A stretch of 64,000 nt of DNA from Bacillota bacterium (GCA_023441055.1 JAEZQY010000047.1:272457-336456); one strand, 5' to 3'. Shown: positions 9,242 through 20,400, numbered from the stretch's first letter. Notes: generated by a model from the letters alone, not told the origin. Program-made: numbers and translations.

Positions 9242-9330
9242 GAAGCTGACCCCCTGCTGTAGATTTCCACCTTCTATGTCTCCACAATATTAACAGAAAC
9301 ACAGACAGGTTTCTAACCAATCTGCTCCAG

Positions 9331-10293
9331 TTATTCTACCAATCCAGTACGCTCAACACCCTCTACAAACCACTTCTGTGTAAATGAATATAAGATAAGG
9401 AGCGGTACAATCATTAAGAAGGAAGTGGCCATCTTCAAACCATCATCGAATATAGAGGGTCCTTCTAGAAGCGCTTTTTCCTGCAGATACGTAGCCATCC
9501 TGCCCATGCTTAACGATAATGGCAAATTCTCTCCATTACTATGCAGATACATTGAAGGTAAATAAAAGTCATTCCAAGTCCACACGAACGAGAACAAGAA
9601 GACTACAACAATAGCAGGCTTTGCCAACGGCAACATCACCCTCATGAATACCTTCAGTGCCCGTGCGCCATCAATCATCGCTGCTTCCTCCAGCTCCTTT
9701 GGCTGGGTAGAGAAGAATTGGCGAAAAATGAGCACGAACACAGCACCCTTCAAGCCATGTCCGAATAAAGCCGGTAAGATCATCGGCCAATAGGTATTCA
9801 GGAGTCCCAGATTTTTGGACGCTACGATAAACGGTAATACAAGCACCTGCGGCGGTACAATAAATGTCACGAGGAGACAAACAAACCAAAACTTTTTAAA
9901 CGGTACATCCAGACGAGCAAATGCATAACCTGCCACCGCGCAGAACACGGTCTGCAACCCTGCAACAGAGCTAGATAAATACAGGCTGGATAAAAATCCC
10001 TTTTCGTAATTAAGAACATTCCAAGCTTCTTGAAGTGTCCCAAGATATACTTCCTTAGGGATCCAAATGACAGAAGGATCTACTACATCATTCGCATTTT
10101 TTAGCATGTTTGAAATCATATAAAAGAGTGGATTCAAGTAAATATAGGAGGTGTTGACCAGTATCAAATAGATGAACATCTTGAATATTAAGCCCTTATC
10201 CACCTCACGGCCTATAATGCCGTAACGCAGATAAGTAATTGTGTCGCCAATCCCTATTTTTTTCTTGCTAATTTGAATTTTTGATAACGGCAT
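9331..10293 (-). CDS. Carbohydrate ABC transporter permease (MalG/CUT1 type), second pair
   Basis: Inner-membrane permease subunit of a CUT1 sugar importer, 320 aa with six main helices. The cytoplasmic EAA loop reads 'EEAAMIDGARALKVFMRVMLPL', which docks on the ATPase. Placement after a second permease, and the C-terminal 'TQKWFVEGVERTGLVE'-like ending, match the MalG side of the pair (family pattern). AAGGGG precedes the ATG. It is the last gene of the large sugar operon, 16 bp after its partner permease. No dedicated ATPase is encoded with it, so it presumably uses the MsmX-type ATPase at 20496. Confidence 0.88.
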   Translation of the reverse strand: MPLSKIQISKKKIGIGDTITYLRYGIIGREVDKGLIFKMFIYLILVNTSYIYLNPLFYMISNMLKNANDVVDPSVIWIPKEVYLGTLQEAWNVLNYEKGFLSSLYLSSSVAGLQTVFCAVAGYAFARLDVPFKKFWFVCLLVTFIVPPQVLVLPFIVASKNLGLLNTYWPMILPALFGHGLKGAVFVLIFRQFFSTQPKELEEAAMIDGARALKVFMRVMLPLAKPAIVVVFLFSFVWTWNDFYLPSMYLHSNGENLPLSLSMGRMATYLQEKALLEGPSIFDDGLKMATSFLMIVPLLILYSFTQKWFVEGVERTGLVE

Positions 10294-10309
10294 GCTTTCA
10301 CCCCTTAAC

Positions 10310-11209
10310 TTAGGATCGATTCGAACTGCGTTGCGATTTGGTCAGAGTATGAAAAATGAAATAAACAATGCTTAGAATCAAGAAGATAAAGAAAAAGTAG
10401 ATCCATGCCAATGCGCTTGATTGTCCGATATTTTCATTATTAATTTGAGACAAAATCGGATTTGTCGGGAAGGTAAATAAATCTACAATTGTGTATATCA
10501 CATTCAGTAATATAAAAGGCGTCATGCCTGGCAAGGTAATTTTCCAGAACACGCCCCATGGATTAGCGCCGTCGATTCTTGCCGCTTCATAAACGGAACC
10601 AGAAATGGATTGACGACCCGCCAGGAAGATTAATATTTGAACTCCTGAATACCACAGAATGAGTACAAACGAGTTGAGTATCGTAACAATTGGTGCCATC
10701 CAGGAATTCGACAGCAACTCCATATACACAGAGAGGTCCATGAATGCCTCGAAATCTCCGCCTTCCGTCCCAATCCCCCCTTGCCCCTGCGCAATGAATT
10801 CTCGAACGATTTGACCTGAAGAGAAAATAACTGGCAAGAAGAATACTACCCGAAAGAAGCTGCGTCCTTTAAATTTCTGATTAAGCAAAATTGCTATTAA
10901 TAGTGCGAAAATCACTATAATCGGGATGATTAACAGCTGCTCCTTGAGAAAGGGAAGGAGAGATTCATATAGAATAGCGGCATTCTTGAATAAAATATAA
11001 TCATAATTTCGAATCCCTACCGGGATGTATTGGAATCCAGTCGCACTCACCTTGACATCCATAAAGCTCATATAGAGGGAATAACACAACGGAAAAGCCA
11101 TAAATACGAAAAAGCCAATGATCCAAGGAGAGAGGAACAATGCTCCCTCCACACGCCTTAATGTCGCACTGCTCATCTGACGAGCGAATATGGAAGACCA
11201 TGCTCTCAT
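10310..11209 (-). CDS. Sugar ABC transporter permease (MalF/CUT1 type), second pair
   Basis: Membrane permease of 299 aa, partner of the downstream permease. Six helices are visible; the EAA loop is 'YEAARIDGANPWGVFWKITLP'. The ATG at 11209 has GGAGG nine bases upstream and overlaps the stop of the DUF5696 gene by 4 bp, so translation is coupled. This is the second complete MalF/MalG pair in the same operon. Only one ATPase and one solute-binding protein are encoded in the operon itself, so the second pair may serve another binding protein, possibly the lipoprotein at 23523. Confidence 0.88.
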   Translation of the reverse strand: MRAWSSIFARQMSSATLRRVEGALFLSPWIIGFFVFMAFPLCYSLYMSFMDVKVSATGFQYIPVGIRNYDYILFKNAAILYESLLPFLKEQLLIIPIIVIFALLIAILLNQKFKGRSFFRVVFFLPVIFSSGQIVREFIAQGQGGIGTEGGDFEAFMDLSVYMELLSNSWMAPIVTILNSFVLILWYSGVQILIFLAGRQSISGSVYEAARIDGANPWGVFWKITLPGMTPFILLNVIYTIVDLFTFPTNPILSQINNENIGQSSALAWIYFFFIFLILSIVYFIFHTLTKSQRSSNRS

Positions 11210-13458
11210 CGTGATTCACCTCCTTGTATTCCAATAAAGTTACGAGCAGGCACGGTGTAGGAATCAAGAACGAATGGCTTCTCCCCATAATTCACTATAA
11301 TGCGATGCCCATCCTCATAGACGGTTTCATATACCATATCGGAATGCTGAAGATGATCGACGATGAAGAGATGCTGTACAGCAGCCAGCGCAGTGTCTAA
11401 CCGGTCATAGATGACCACTATCTCGGATTCCCAATCGTCATATTTGGTACTGAACAAGTTATTGTATTGGGTTGAGTATTTCAATTTCGTATCTTCCCAT
11501 GTCACAACGAAGGAGGGGTGATAACCATATTCAATATCCTTCAACATGTCATCTTCATACTCACTGTAGTTGTTGATATACTTCGATGAATAACTGACTA
11601 AGCCGTGCAAAGCAATCTGTATGAAAGGCACTGATCTCTGCGAGAAGCTGTAATAGGAATGATCATTAGGCAGCTCTTGAATATGATCAATACTTGCCAG
11701 TGCATAACGATTTACATTGGTTCCAGCCGCACTGCCTAGTGTAGAATTTGCAAGCTCGAATATGCGTTCCTGAACATGCTGTATGGCAACCCTATCTGCG
11801 CCGTACTTAGAGTTAAAATCACTGGACAAATTTCGACCCATGCTCTGATATTCCAGTCCATCAACACCCAGTTCTACATAATACCCAAGGTCCTCCTGTA
11901 AGCTGTCCAATACAAATTGGTTACTTACGAGTTGAATGCCTGAATGCTTCAGCAGTGTTCCCGACATATCTCTCATGCCTTGTGTTCTTGCTGAGAAACC
12001 ACCCTTGCCCGTATTGTTATACTGATACTCCACATTTAGATAAACCGGGAAGCCGAGAGAATGCGCATAGGAAACTAAGTCCTTCAGTGCTCCTCGACCG
12101 CCTAAGTCAGACTCTATCGGGAAGAATCCACCGTATTGCCCAGCACCGCCATGCTGCCATCCATGCAATGTTACCGCCATACGATCAATACCAAGACCAT
12201 TCAAACGCTGCATGATCTGTACAGATTGCGAGAAAGTGGTCTGCTGCAGTATTGAATTTGTGATTCGACCTTTCTTGGTTCCTGCTCCTACAATCGACAG
12301 CCTTAGCTGCAGCTTGTTATTCGCAGCTTGTCTTGTAATCTGATAGGTCTGCATCAGATATTCTCTAAGCTTCTTCCCCATTCCCACATAAGTATTCTCA
12401 GTAGAATCAAAAACATAGTACCGTACCGTCCGATCACTGCCGAATCGTTTTTCAACATTGTAGGTAACGAAGAATTCATCCGCTTTTTTTTGATTTGGGA
12501 TCATTCTAAATGAATCTCGATACATTTGTTTGACAGTGGCCCAATTGTAGCTGCTATAGACACCGGCAGGCGAAGCCACAATTCGGGAATAGGCTTCGCC
12601 TTCATCCACCACAGCCATGAAGCCTTGGTCCCCCGTCCTCATGCCATATACCGGCATCGTGATCTGCTTTACGGAGGAGCTTGTCTGTATGGTATCGAAG
12701 GCGTAATCTACACCGTATACTCTCTGTTCATACATTTGATTATTGACATCCTGCGAATCCCGGAAAGGAATGAGTGCTCCGCTGCCATCAGGGATCAGAA
12801 TATAGTCCTCCTGTCCAGCTACCGAATGCGCTGCACCGAAGAATGGGTACAACTCCAGAGATATCAGCTTCGGCTCTTCCTCGATCAACTCATCATCCTT
12901 GATTCTGGTCTGAACATAATCGGATTCCAGTGTAACTTCAACAGGAATGCTGAGGCCCATATTCGCAATTTTGAATTTTAAGGAAAAACCCTTCTCAATC
13001 GCTGTGAAATGTTCCACTTCGCCCAATTGAGCCGCGAAGCTTGTTAATTTGCTCTTCACATTCGGTATGCCAAAGTCCATATATTCAATGATTAGAGGAG
13101 AGCGAATATGAAACCTCCAGTTGCCTTTCTGCTGCTCATCGAGCCAATGCTCCGGATTTGGGTAAGAATAGTGAACATCACCTTTGCGCTTGTCGACAAT
13201 TTTAAAATGTCCGGTTGCCGAGTCAGCAAACAGCTGCAGCTGATCATTCTCAGCCATCAGGTGCATCATATCTTCTAACGGCAGTTCGTTCAATCCTATC
13301 TCGATGTCTGGAAGACGAGGTGACTCAGCGATTGTTCGCTTCACGTCGACTTCCGAATAAGTGGATATCGGCACCCTCCAAATGAATAGGAGCAGGATCA
13401 GCGCTGTAAGCAATATGTATAGGAATCTGCGCTTATTGTTCAATAGGATCGATCTCAA
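11206..13458 (-). CDS. DUF5696 family membrane-anchored protein
   Basis: Protein of 750 aa of the uncharacterised DUF5696 type, which recurs in Paenibacillus CUT1 operons (family recollection). A single hydrophobic helix at about residues 12-28 anchors it, with the rest outside. Residues around 390-600 read like an alpha/beta barrel glycoside hydrolase: 'VTLHGWQHGG', 'GFPVYLNVEYQYNNT' and 'GVDGLEYQSMGR' resemble barrel strand ends with acidic residues. That resemblance is my inference. The start is TTG at 13458, ten bases after GGAGG, overlapping the upstream stop (TTGA). Its location between permeases suggests cell-surface processing or capture of the transported glycan. No activity is known to me. 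Confidence 0.75.
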   Translation of the reverse strand: MRSILLNNKRRFLYILLTALILLLFIWRVPISTYSEVDVKRTIAESPRLPDIEIGLNELPLEDMMHLMAENDQLQLFADSATGHFKIVDKRKGDVHYSYPNPEHWLDEQQKGNWRFHIRSPLIIEYMDFGIPNVKSKLTSFAAQLGEVEHFTAIEKGFSLKFKIANMGLSIPVEVTLESDYVQTRIKDDELIEEEPKLISLELYPFFGAAHSVAGQEDYILIPDGSGALIPFRDSQDVNNQMYEQRVYGVDYAFDTIQTSSSVKQITMPVYGMRTGDQGFMAVVDEGEAYSRIVASPAGVYSSYNWATVKQMYRDSFRMIPNQKKADEFFVTYNVEKRFGSDRTVRYYVFDSTENTYVGMGKKLREYLMQTYQITRQAANNKLQLRLSIVGAGTKKGRITNSILQQTTFSQSVQIMQRLNGLGIDRMAVTLHGWQHGGAGQYGGFFPIESDLGGRGALKDLVSYAHSLGFPVYLNVEYQYNNTGKGGFSARTQGMRDMSGTLLKHSGIQLVSNQFVLDSLQEDLGYYVELGVDGLEYQSMGRNLSSDFNSKYGADRVAIQHVQERIFELANSTLGSAAGTNVNRYALASIDHIQELPNDHSYYSFSQRSVPFIQIALHGLVSYSSKYINNYSEYEDDMLKDIEYGYHPSFVVTWEDTKLKYSTQYNNLFSTKYDDWESEIVVIYDRLDTALAAVQHLFIVDHLQHSDMVYETVYEDGHRIIVNYGEKPFVLDSYTVPARNFIGIQGGESR

Positions 13459-15656
13459 CGCAGAAGCACCTCCCTATAAATAGACATCAAGAATGAAATC
13501 GTTTGATTCGTCAAACTGTAGATCAGGAATGCAAGAACAACCATCATCGCCATACTGAATAAAGTAATCAAGACATTGCTTATAGCTTCGCCCACAAAGT
13601 AATTTTGCAAGGCCTGTACGCTGGCAATGAATAAGAAACCAATCCAGGCCAACATGCCGACGTACATAAACTGATAGATAGCAAGCTCCGATAATGACAT
13701 GACATTAGATACGACAGTAATCGGCAGCCCTAACAATGACAATGGAATTAAGGCATAAGCACTGCTAATGAACACATCTCTGAATCTCGCTTCACCTTGA
13801 AGGATAGAGCTTGTAAAGTAATTACAAACGACCCATAACAGCCAAATTGCTAGGAACATCAGCAGATCTGGGAGCATACGGTACAACTCGCGATCCATTT
13901 TATTAAAGCTGAAGCTGGTATAGTATTGGATGATTACATACGAAGCAGCAGATATAGCTAATAGTATTATGGCACTTGGATAACTTCCCTTGGATTCGAA
14001 TCGAAGAGCTGTGAAGCCATCCATTGGATAACGCAGGATCGTGAAAGCATGTCTCAATTGTTGGAGAAGAGGGACATCCAAGCGTTTCATTTTCACTGCA
14101 CCCAAATGTGCTCTACGCTTATACCTTTTACTCAGCTTGGCTCCAATCGATAAGAGGAGTAATCCAATTACCACAAATGTTGCAAGTGTAGAGAAATGCT
14201 TCTGCATCCACTCCAACCTGAGCTGCCAAAAGGCATTCGAGTAATCATATTGATTAAATCCCTTTTTAAACAGCACACTTGCTTCCTTGAATCGATTCTC
14301 TTGATACTCCGCTCTCGCCAATCCAATTAATGCCGGTGGATATGCAGAATTATAGTGGAGGACCTCCTCCCACAGTGACTTACTCTCCTCATATCTCCCA
14401 TCAGCGGTATATGCGCTGGCGTCAATAATAAGGCGGCCAAAATTACTGATCACATACCTTGTGATTCGATTATCCTGATTATCTAGAATGTACAGATCAT
14501 CCTTAGAGTTGAAGGCAACTGCGATTGGAGCACGCAACAATCCAAGTTGCGTTATGCCAGGGTCACTTCTTCCACTCCAGAAGAACAAGGAGTTTCCCTC
14601 ACTATCATAAAAGCTAATATTCTTATAGTTCAGATCGATAACCGCCATATTTCCATTCGAATCAATTGCAACGTCAACAAGTTGAGTCTGCCGATTTGAA
14701 ACAGGCATATTCAGATGCTGCCGAAGTGTGTATTCGCCGAAGCTTCTATTCGGTTGACTTAGACTGAAATTGCTTATGCCGCGGCTTACCTCATATTCGT
14801 CCGATTTGGCAACCATATTTACGCCTTTAATATTCAGCTTTTTGACTTGTTGATTGATAACCGCATTGCCACGAGAGACGGTATAGATGAACCCTCGCTC
14901 ATCGATCTCGACATTCTCAATGGATCCTGGCAATTGACTCAGTTCTCTTTCCTTCATTTCATCCGAATAAACTAGCGTCTTAATTTGATTCATTATTTTC
15001 TCTAGATTTGAACTTTGGATCACATTCCCACCGAAGAAGCTGACAAAATCGCCATCGGGGTTCAACTGCAGTAAGCCTTGGTACCCGCCCATTGTTACGA
15101 TATACATATAGCCGCGTTTATCCACTACAATCTTGATCGGATCGAACCTATAGGTTCCTGGAATGAACGGTGTGTCAGGACGTATAATAATCTGACTGAC
15201 TTCCCCATCTTGATTCATCTTGACTACTCTTTGATTGCCGGTATCCGCAACATAAATATCCCGACCGCCGTTTGTCACGAACACCCCCTGCGGCTGTTTG
15301 AAACTGTCTCCTTCGGGAATTAACTCGCGTTCGAAGGTGCCATTGGGTTGATAGACTACGATACGATTATTGCCAGTATCCGCTACATAAATATAATCAA
15401 GATGATCTATATAGATATCACTTGGATTTCTAAGTGTTGATACCTCACTTGATTCACTAGAAGCGCTGCTAAACTCTCCGAACCAGTTCATAGGCTTATA
15501 AGGCGGCTGAACTGGCACCTCATAGCCAAAGCTGTCCTTGACATAAGATTGATACAGAATATCCGCATGCGCCAAATTCGGGAGAAATCCAATTGCGAAG
15601 CTCAGCATCAGAATGATGGTCAATCTGCGTATATCAGCTAGTCGATACATAAGCAA
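13455..15656 (-). CDS. NHL-repeat, TPR and Yip1-domain membrane protein
   Basis: Protein of 733 aa with three parts. After a signal peptide or TM (about residues 12-30), residues about 70-420 hold NHL beta-propeller repeats with blades such as 'YIYVADTGNNRIVVY' and 'DIYVADTGNQRVVKM'. Next is a short TPR-like stretch ('LIGLARAEYQENRFKEASVLF'), then a TM at about 485-503, a cytoplasmic linker, and a C-terminal five-to-six-helix Yip1-like domain. The start is TTG at 15656, nine bases after GGAGG. It overlaps the DUF5696 gene by 4 bp. This combination is seen beside DUF5696 in Paenibacillus sugar operons (recollection). A role in sensing or organising the transporter at the membrane is a guess. 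Confidence 0.75.
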   Translation of the reverse strand: MLMYRLADIRRLTIILMLSFAIGFLPNLAHADILYQSYVKDSFGYEVPVQPPYKPMNWFGEFSSASSESSEVSTLRNPSDIYIDHLDYIYVADTGNNRIVVYQPNGTFERELIPEGDSFKQPQGVFVTNGGRDIYVADTGNQRVVKMNQDGEVSQIIIRPDTPFIPGTYRFDPIKIVVDKRGYMYIVTMGGYQGLLQLNPDGDFVSFFGGNVIQSSNLEKIMNQIKTLVYSDEMKERELSQLPGSIENVEIDERGFIYTVSRGNAVINQQVKKLNIKGVNMVAKSDEYEVSRGISNFSLSQPNRSFGEYTLRQHLNMPVSNRQTQLVDVAIDSNGNMAVIDLNYKNISFYDSEGNSLFFWSGRSDPGITQLGLLRAPIAVAFNSKDDLYILDNQDNRITRYVISNFGRLIIDASAYTADGRYEESKSLWEEVLHYNSAYPPALIGLARAEYQENRFKEASVLFKKGFNQYDYSNAFWQLRLEWMQKHFSTLATFVVIGLLLLSIGAKLSKRYKRRAHLGAVKMKRLDVPLLQQLRHAFTILRYPMDGFTALRFESKGSYPSAIILLAISAASYVIIQYYTSFSFNKMDRELYRMLPDLLMFLAIWLLWVVCNYFTSSILQGEARFRDVFISSAYALIPLSLLGLPITVVSNVMSLSELAIYQFMYVGMLAWIGFLFIASVQALQNYFVGEAISNVLITLFSMAMMVVLAFLIYSLTNQTISFLMSIYREVLLR

Positions 15657-15674
15657 TAGTTGATTCCTCCTCCC

Positions 15675-16520
15675 TTATTTAATGCCGGATTGCGCCATTG
15701 TAGATATAACTCTGCTCTGAAAAACCAGGAATATGATCAAATTTGGAATAAAAATAATAAGAGTTGCCGCAGCAGCGGCGCCCTGACGAGCAACATTGTT
15801 AGAAGCTAAACTTGTCAGTGTGTTCATAAAGAACGGGAAGGTTTTCATGGCATCATCTGTCATATATAGACTAGAGATTGTCGCGCTTCCCCAAACGGCT
15901 TGAAATTGAATGATAATAATCGTCACGATTGCTGACATACTTAGAGGTATTGCAACACGGAAGAAGATCGTCCACTCCTTAGCCCCGTCTAGCTTCGCAG
16001 CTTCAAGCAGTTCATTCGGAATCTGGTCCATAAATTGCTTAATCAGGAACACACCAATCGGTGCAGATAGGTTCGGCAGAATATGCGCCCAATACGTATT
16101 AATCATGCCTAATTTGGAAATGACGATATAGCGCGGTATCTCAACCGTCTCCGGAACGAACATTAAGGAGATGATGATAATTGAGAAGAAAAGCTTGTGC
16201 CCGGGAAATTGATGCTTCGACATCGCATAGGCAGCCAGTGCGCTAATCACCGTAACGAGTGTTACAGATATGCTCGTTACTATAATGCTGTTGAATAGAT
16301 AGCGGGAGAATGGAACAACGGATTCCTTAGTGATTACTGCAAGCTCCAGAAAATTGTTCAGGGTCGGGTTCATCACATATAACTTCGGCGGATATAAGAA
16401 CAGCTCCGTATATGGCTTTAACGCATGATTAAATATGTAGAACAAGGGCAATAGCATAAAAATCGAAAGGATAACAAGAATTACATACAGCAAACGCAGC
16501 GAAAAGTCGGTACGATTCAC
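15675..16520 (-). CDS. Carbohydrate ABC transporter permease (MalG/CUT1 type), first pair
   Basis: CUT1 permease of 281 aa with six helices. The EAA loop reads 'EAAKLDGAKEWTIFFRVAIPL'. 'NHALKPYTELFLYPPKLYV' near the N-terminus is the usual periplasmic-side stretch of MalG-like subunits. The start is GTG at 16520, with GGAGGGGG upstream. It lies 2 bp after the partner permease gene and 18 bp before the NHL/Yip1 gene. It belongs to the importer formed with the large solute-binding protein at 17439 and the ATPase at 20496. Confidence 0.9.
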   Translation of the reverse strand: MNRTDFSLRLLYVILVILSIFMLLPLFYIFNHALKPYTELFLYPPKLYVMNPTLNNFLELAVITKESVVPFSRYLFNSIIVTSISVTLVTVISALAAYAMSKHQFPGHKLFFSIIIISLMFVPETVEIPRYIVISKLGMINTYWAHILPNLSAPIGVFLIKQFMDQIPNELLEAAKLDGAKEWTIFFRVAIPLSMSAIVTIIIIQFQAVWGSATISSLYMTDDAMKTFPFFMNTLTSLASNNVARQGAAAAATLIIFIPNLIIFLVFQSRVISTMAQSGIK

Positions 16521-16522
16521 CC

Positions 16523-17452
16523 TTATTCCCCCTCCTTAGTGCCGAACAGCTTAAAGCTCATACGATTTGCGAACAGCATGATGAGAAGCAGTACAACAGT
16601 CAATGCTGAAGCATAACCCAGCTCAAAGCGAATCAAACCGTAATCCTCAATGTGGCTGACAATCAAATGCCCGGCATACTCTGGCGTTGGATTCTTGCCA
16701 GAGAGTAACGTTCCAATATTCCCTGTCTTAAACGCGGATACAATGGCCATAACAGCGGCGAACAGCATCTGGGGCCGCATTGCGGGAATCGTAATGTACC
16801 AGATCTCCTGCAGCCTGCTCTTGATTCCGTCTATTCGACCAGCCTCATACAGTTGCTTATCCACGTTTAACAGACCTGCCAACAACGCAAGAAAACCAAT
16901 CCCCATACTGGACCACATCGTGACAATGATCATAAAGTCCATCAAGTATCTGCTGTCTAAAGTCCAGACAATCGGCTCGCTGATGAATCCAAGCTTCAAC
17001 ATGAAGCTGTTCAAGTAGCCCAGTCGATCCCCAGACAGCATCGGTTGCCAGATCATCGCCATTGAAGTCGCCCCAGTCAAGGATGGCGAATATAATGCTA
17101 GGGCAAATAGAGTGCGCCATTTAGATGAGGTTTGTGAGATCGCCCATGCCAGCAAAAATGCCGCGATATATCCGCCAGGACCAACAAATAACGCATACAA
17201 TAACGTGTTAGGCAACGCATACTTAAGGAAGTTCAAATCCTGCGACAACAAGTATTCATAGTTCTTCCAAAAGATAAAGCTTGGAGCCTGCATCCCGTTA
17301 TAGTAAGTAAAGCTTAGAATAATTGCGGCAACGACCGGGATCACCGTAAACAGAATAAACATAATGGCCATTGGTGCAATGAATAGATAGGAGAGACGAT
17401 AGTCCCATATTTGTTTTAACCGTAGTTTAACAGTATGATTAATGCTCGACAT
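16523..17452 (-). CDS. Sugar ABC transporter permease (MalF/CUT1 type), first pair
   Basis: CUT1 permease of 309 aa, first of the pair, with six helices. The EAA loop is 'YEAGRIDGIKSRLQEIWYITIP', with the second Ala replaced by Gly. I chose the ATG at 17452: GGGGTG lies seven bases upstream, while the in-frame ATG at 17458 is too close to it. The gene overlaps the end of the solute-binding protein gene by 14 bp, showing tight coupling. It should form the membrane channel with the permease at 15675. Confidence 0.9.
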   Translation of the reverse strand: MSSINHTVKLRLKQIWDYRLSYLFIAPMAIMFILFTVIPVVAAIILSFTYYNGMQAPSFIFWKNYEYLLSQDLNFLKYALPNTLLYALFVGPGGYIAAFLLAWAISQTSSKWRTLFALALYSPSLTGATSMAMIWQPMLSGDRLGYLNSFMLKLGFISEPIVWTLDSRYLMDFMIIVTMWSSMGIGFLALLAGLLNVDKQLYEAGRIDGIKSRLQEIWYITIPAMRPQMLFAAVMAIVSAFKTGNIGTLLSGKNPTPEYAGHLIVSHIEDYGLIRFELGYASALTVVLLLIMLFANRMSFKLFGTKEGE

Positions 17453-20400
17453 AGTCATTCACCCCGTCCCACGGTTCATAGATCCTCGGAACCTCTAGCT
17501 GTCTTATGATTCGTCCATTCTCATCAAGCAGACCAAATTCCGTCTCCTTCCGCTTGATCTCCCGATCAATATTCCGCTGTGCCTCCTGCAATGATGAACG
17601 GTAATTTTGACCACTCAGCACCGTTCGATTCCAAGCATTCTGAAATTCGCGAGATATGAAGTATGATCCTGGTATATTCGGTATTCCACGATACCATCGC
17701 CATTGCTCTAATATCGGTTCCAACTCCTGACTGCTCCAGGGCAGCTGTATGAACGCGTCCAAATTCGCAGTGTTCCATCGGAAAGCAACACCATATAGAC
17801 TTTCAAGTGTTGCACCAAACTCTTGTTGTGTATCTGCGCTAAGCAGCCATTGCAAGAATGTCCAAGCTTCCTGCTGCTTGTCAGACTTTTTGAATATCAT
17901 TGCAGAAGTCTGACCACCTGTTCCTACTTCGGAAGTAGTCGTCTGCCCTTCCAAGCCCTGCGCCAGCGCAGATGCATTGCCGCCCGCCCAGCGGACGATC
18001 TCGCCGTCAGATTGTTCCACACCAGGCAATGGAACCATGCCCCACCAGCCTGTCAGCTCAGGAGCACCGACAGACAACTCCACATAGGTGTTGAAATCTG
18101 CAATTCCTATCGGCATGTCTCCGTCGCGGAAGTGCTGATAGAAGCTTGAGACCTGTTCAGGTATACCATAGATACTGTACAAATCAGTATAATGTCGGAA
18201 CGCTTCATAGGCTTCAGTCGTATTCAGGCCCGCGCCGGTAGAAGATTCATTGTAGAAGTCAGCACCATATTGATACAGCATTGCTGTATAGATGCTCTGT
18301 GGTATGAAGAAATCATAGTAATGCTGCCCTAAGGTTGGCAGCATGTCATATACATCCTGCCAGGTTTGCGGCACATCAAGACTAAGCTTATCTAGAATGT
18401 CCTTGCGATAATACAGCATCTGAAAGGACTGGGTAATTGGCAGTCCATAGTAATTTCCGTCATATACATAAGGCATCAGTGCCCCTGGTGCAAACTGGCT
18501 GGCGATTTGTTCGAAATCATTGAAATCGGACAGTGCAACTGCAGCATCACGCAAGCCATAGTTCACCGGCTGACCCTCACCCAAGCCTAGTGCGACATCT
18601 GGCTGCTCACCTGCTGAATTGGCTAACACAAGCACCTGTTCACTTGGCAGCAGATTCACTCTTACTTGAATGCCTGTTTGCGGAGTAAAATACTGATCGA
18701 CCATTTCTTGCATCAAGTCCACGTAATCTCGACCGTATTTCATCCAGACCTGCAGCACTTCATCATCGTCATTGGATACAAGATTGGTTTGGATAAAGGA
18801 GTAGTAGAAGTTCTTAATACCTTGGACAGCTCTTTCCCAGAAGTTCGCCTTCATCTTCGGCAACTCAGCGCCGCTCGGAATTACATAGATCGTATCAAGC
18901 TGCAGCGGTACAGCAGTAATCAGTATACGCGTGTTGCCTACACTGCTTTGAATACTTGAAATCCGATCCCGATTATTCGGAATCTCATTAGGCTCCTGCA
19001 ATAGTGAAGCAATATCCTCTGCCGAGGTTCCAAGCATGGTGGATACATTATCCTTATTTCCATTAACGTCAATTGCTATCTGCTCCAACTGATGCAGCTT
19101 GTCCTGTATCACCTTTAACTGTTCTAGCAACTCTGGATATTGTTCCGCTACACGCCATGTACGTTGTGAATCTACATTCCCGCCTGTCAGCGAGAATAAC
19201 TCCTGTGACACAACATTTAAATATTGAATGACATTCTCCGTCTCCATCAAGAGGCCTTGATAAGGCGCATATGTAGCTCTCATCGTGAGGGAATGCTTTC
19301 CCTTCTCGAGGTAGAATTGGAACGGTTCACCTTCTTCGTTAGACAACAGCTTGCCTTCCCAGTTTTTCTGATAAGCGAATCGATAGTTTTCTAGTTCCAC
19401 GAAGGGGATCTCCCCATCAATCAGAATGGTGCGGAAAACCGAATGACCCGGATCAAAATTCTGCAACTTTCTCAGAGCAATTGTATACAAACCAGGCTCG
19501 TCAACCATAAATTCCCACGCTACCTCATGACCACCGGTCCTCCAACCGGTTCCTCCGAGCGAATTGAACCGACGCTTTCCTTCCGTCTTAGGTGTCATAG
19601 CAGCATCCTTGCTCGACCGCACTTGAACTGACACCGTGTTCTTATGTGAAACTTGTTCAGCCTCAATGGTAATCACTTCTGCGTTCAGCGGCTTGGTATC
19701 GGGATATTGCAATTTCTTCTGTGCATATTCAAGCACATCATCTGGTCGTTCAAGCGTAATGCGTTCCAGAATTACCGAATCATCTGTGGATATTCGAAGT
19801 GTATGTATGCCCTCTTCCATATACCACAGCAGAGGCGTGGCATATGCGCCAGATATATCATGAATTTTGGCTTCTATCCATTCATAGACTTGAATGGCTC
19901 GCGGTCTCATGTCTTCCCCAAGACTATTCAGCTTCAATGGAAAATCGTCATGAAATTTACGGTACAGCGCCAAGCTCTTCGCTTCGCGGAAGGGATAGTG
20001 TCCATTGATCTGAATCCCAATCTTTGCTTCTGCACGAATTTCCGAGCGATTACCGTCCCTCTCGTGAGGATATGAATAATAAGAGATGCTCATCTGATAC
20101 AGCGCAGCCTCTTCGATTTGAAATTTATATTCAATCCAGTTTTCCTTCTCATTCTGCCATATGAGAACTGAATCTCTTCCTGCAAAAGCGCCGATGTTTA
20201 ACTCCTGTCCTTCGGAATGACCAGACACTTCATTCGCCGGGATGACAATGGCTTCATTCGCAGGTTCGGCTCCTGCTTGCTGCCAGTTGCCCAGTTGCTC
20301 CATATAATAAGGCTCTTGTTCTTGAAAATGCGGGATACTCACACCCAAACCTGACTGAAATACAGCAGCTTCCTCTGACATACTTCTGGCTTGCCCACTC

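Noticed and set aside
9295..9314. Hairpin AGAAAC/GTTTCT after the last sugar permease gene as a terminator
   Set aside because: Only six AT-rich base pairs and a poor T-run; too weak to call.
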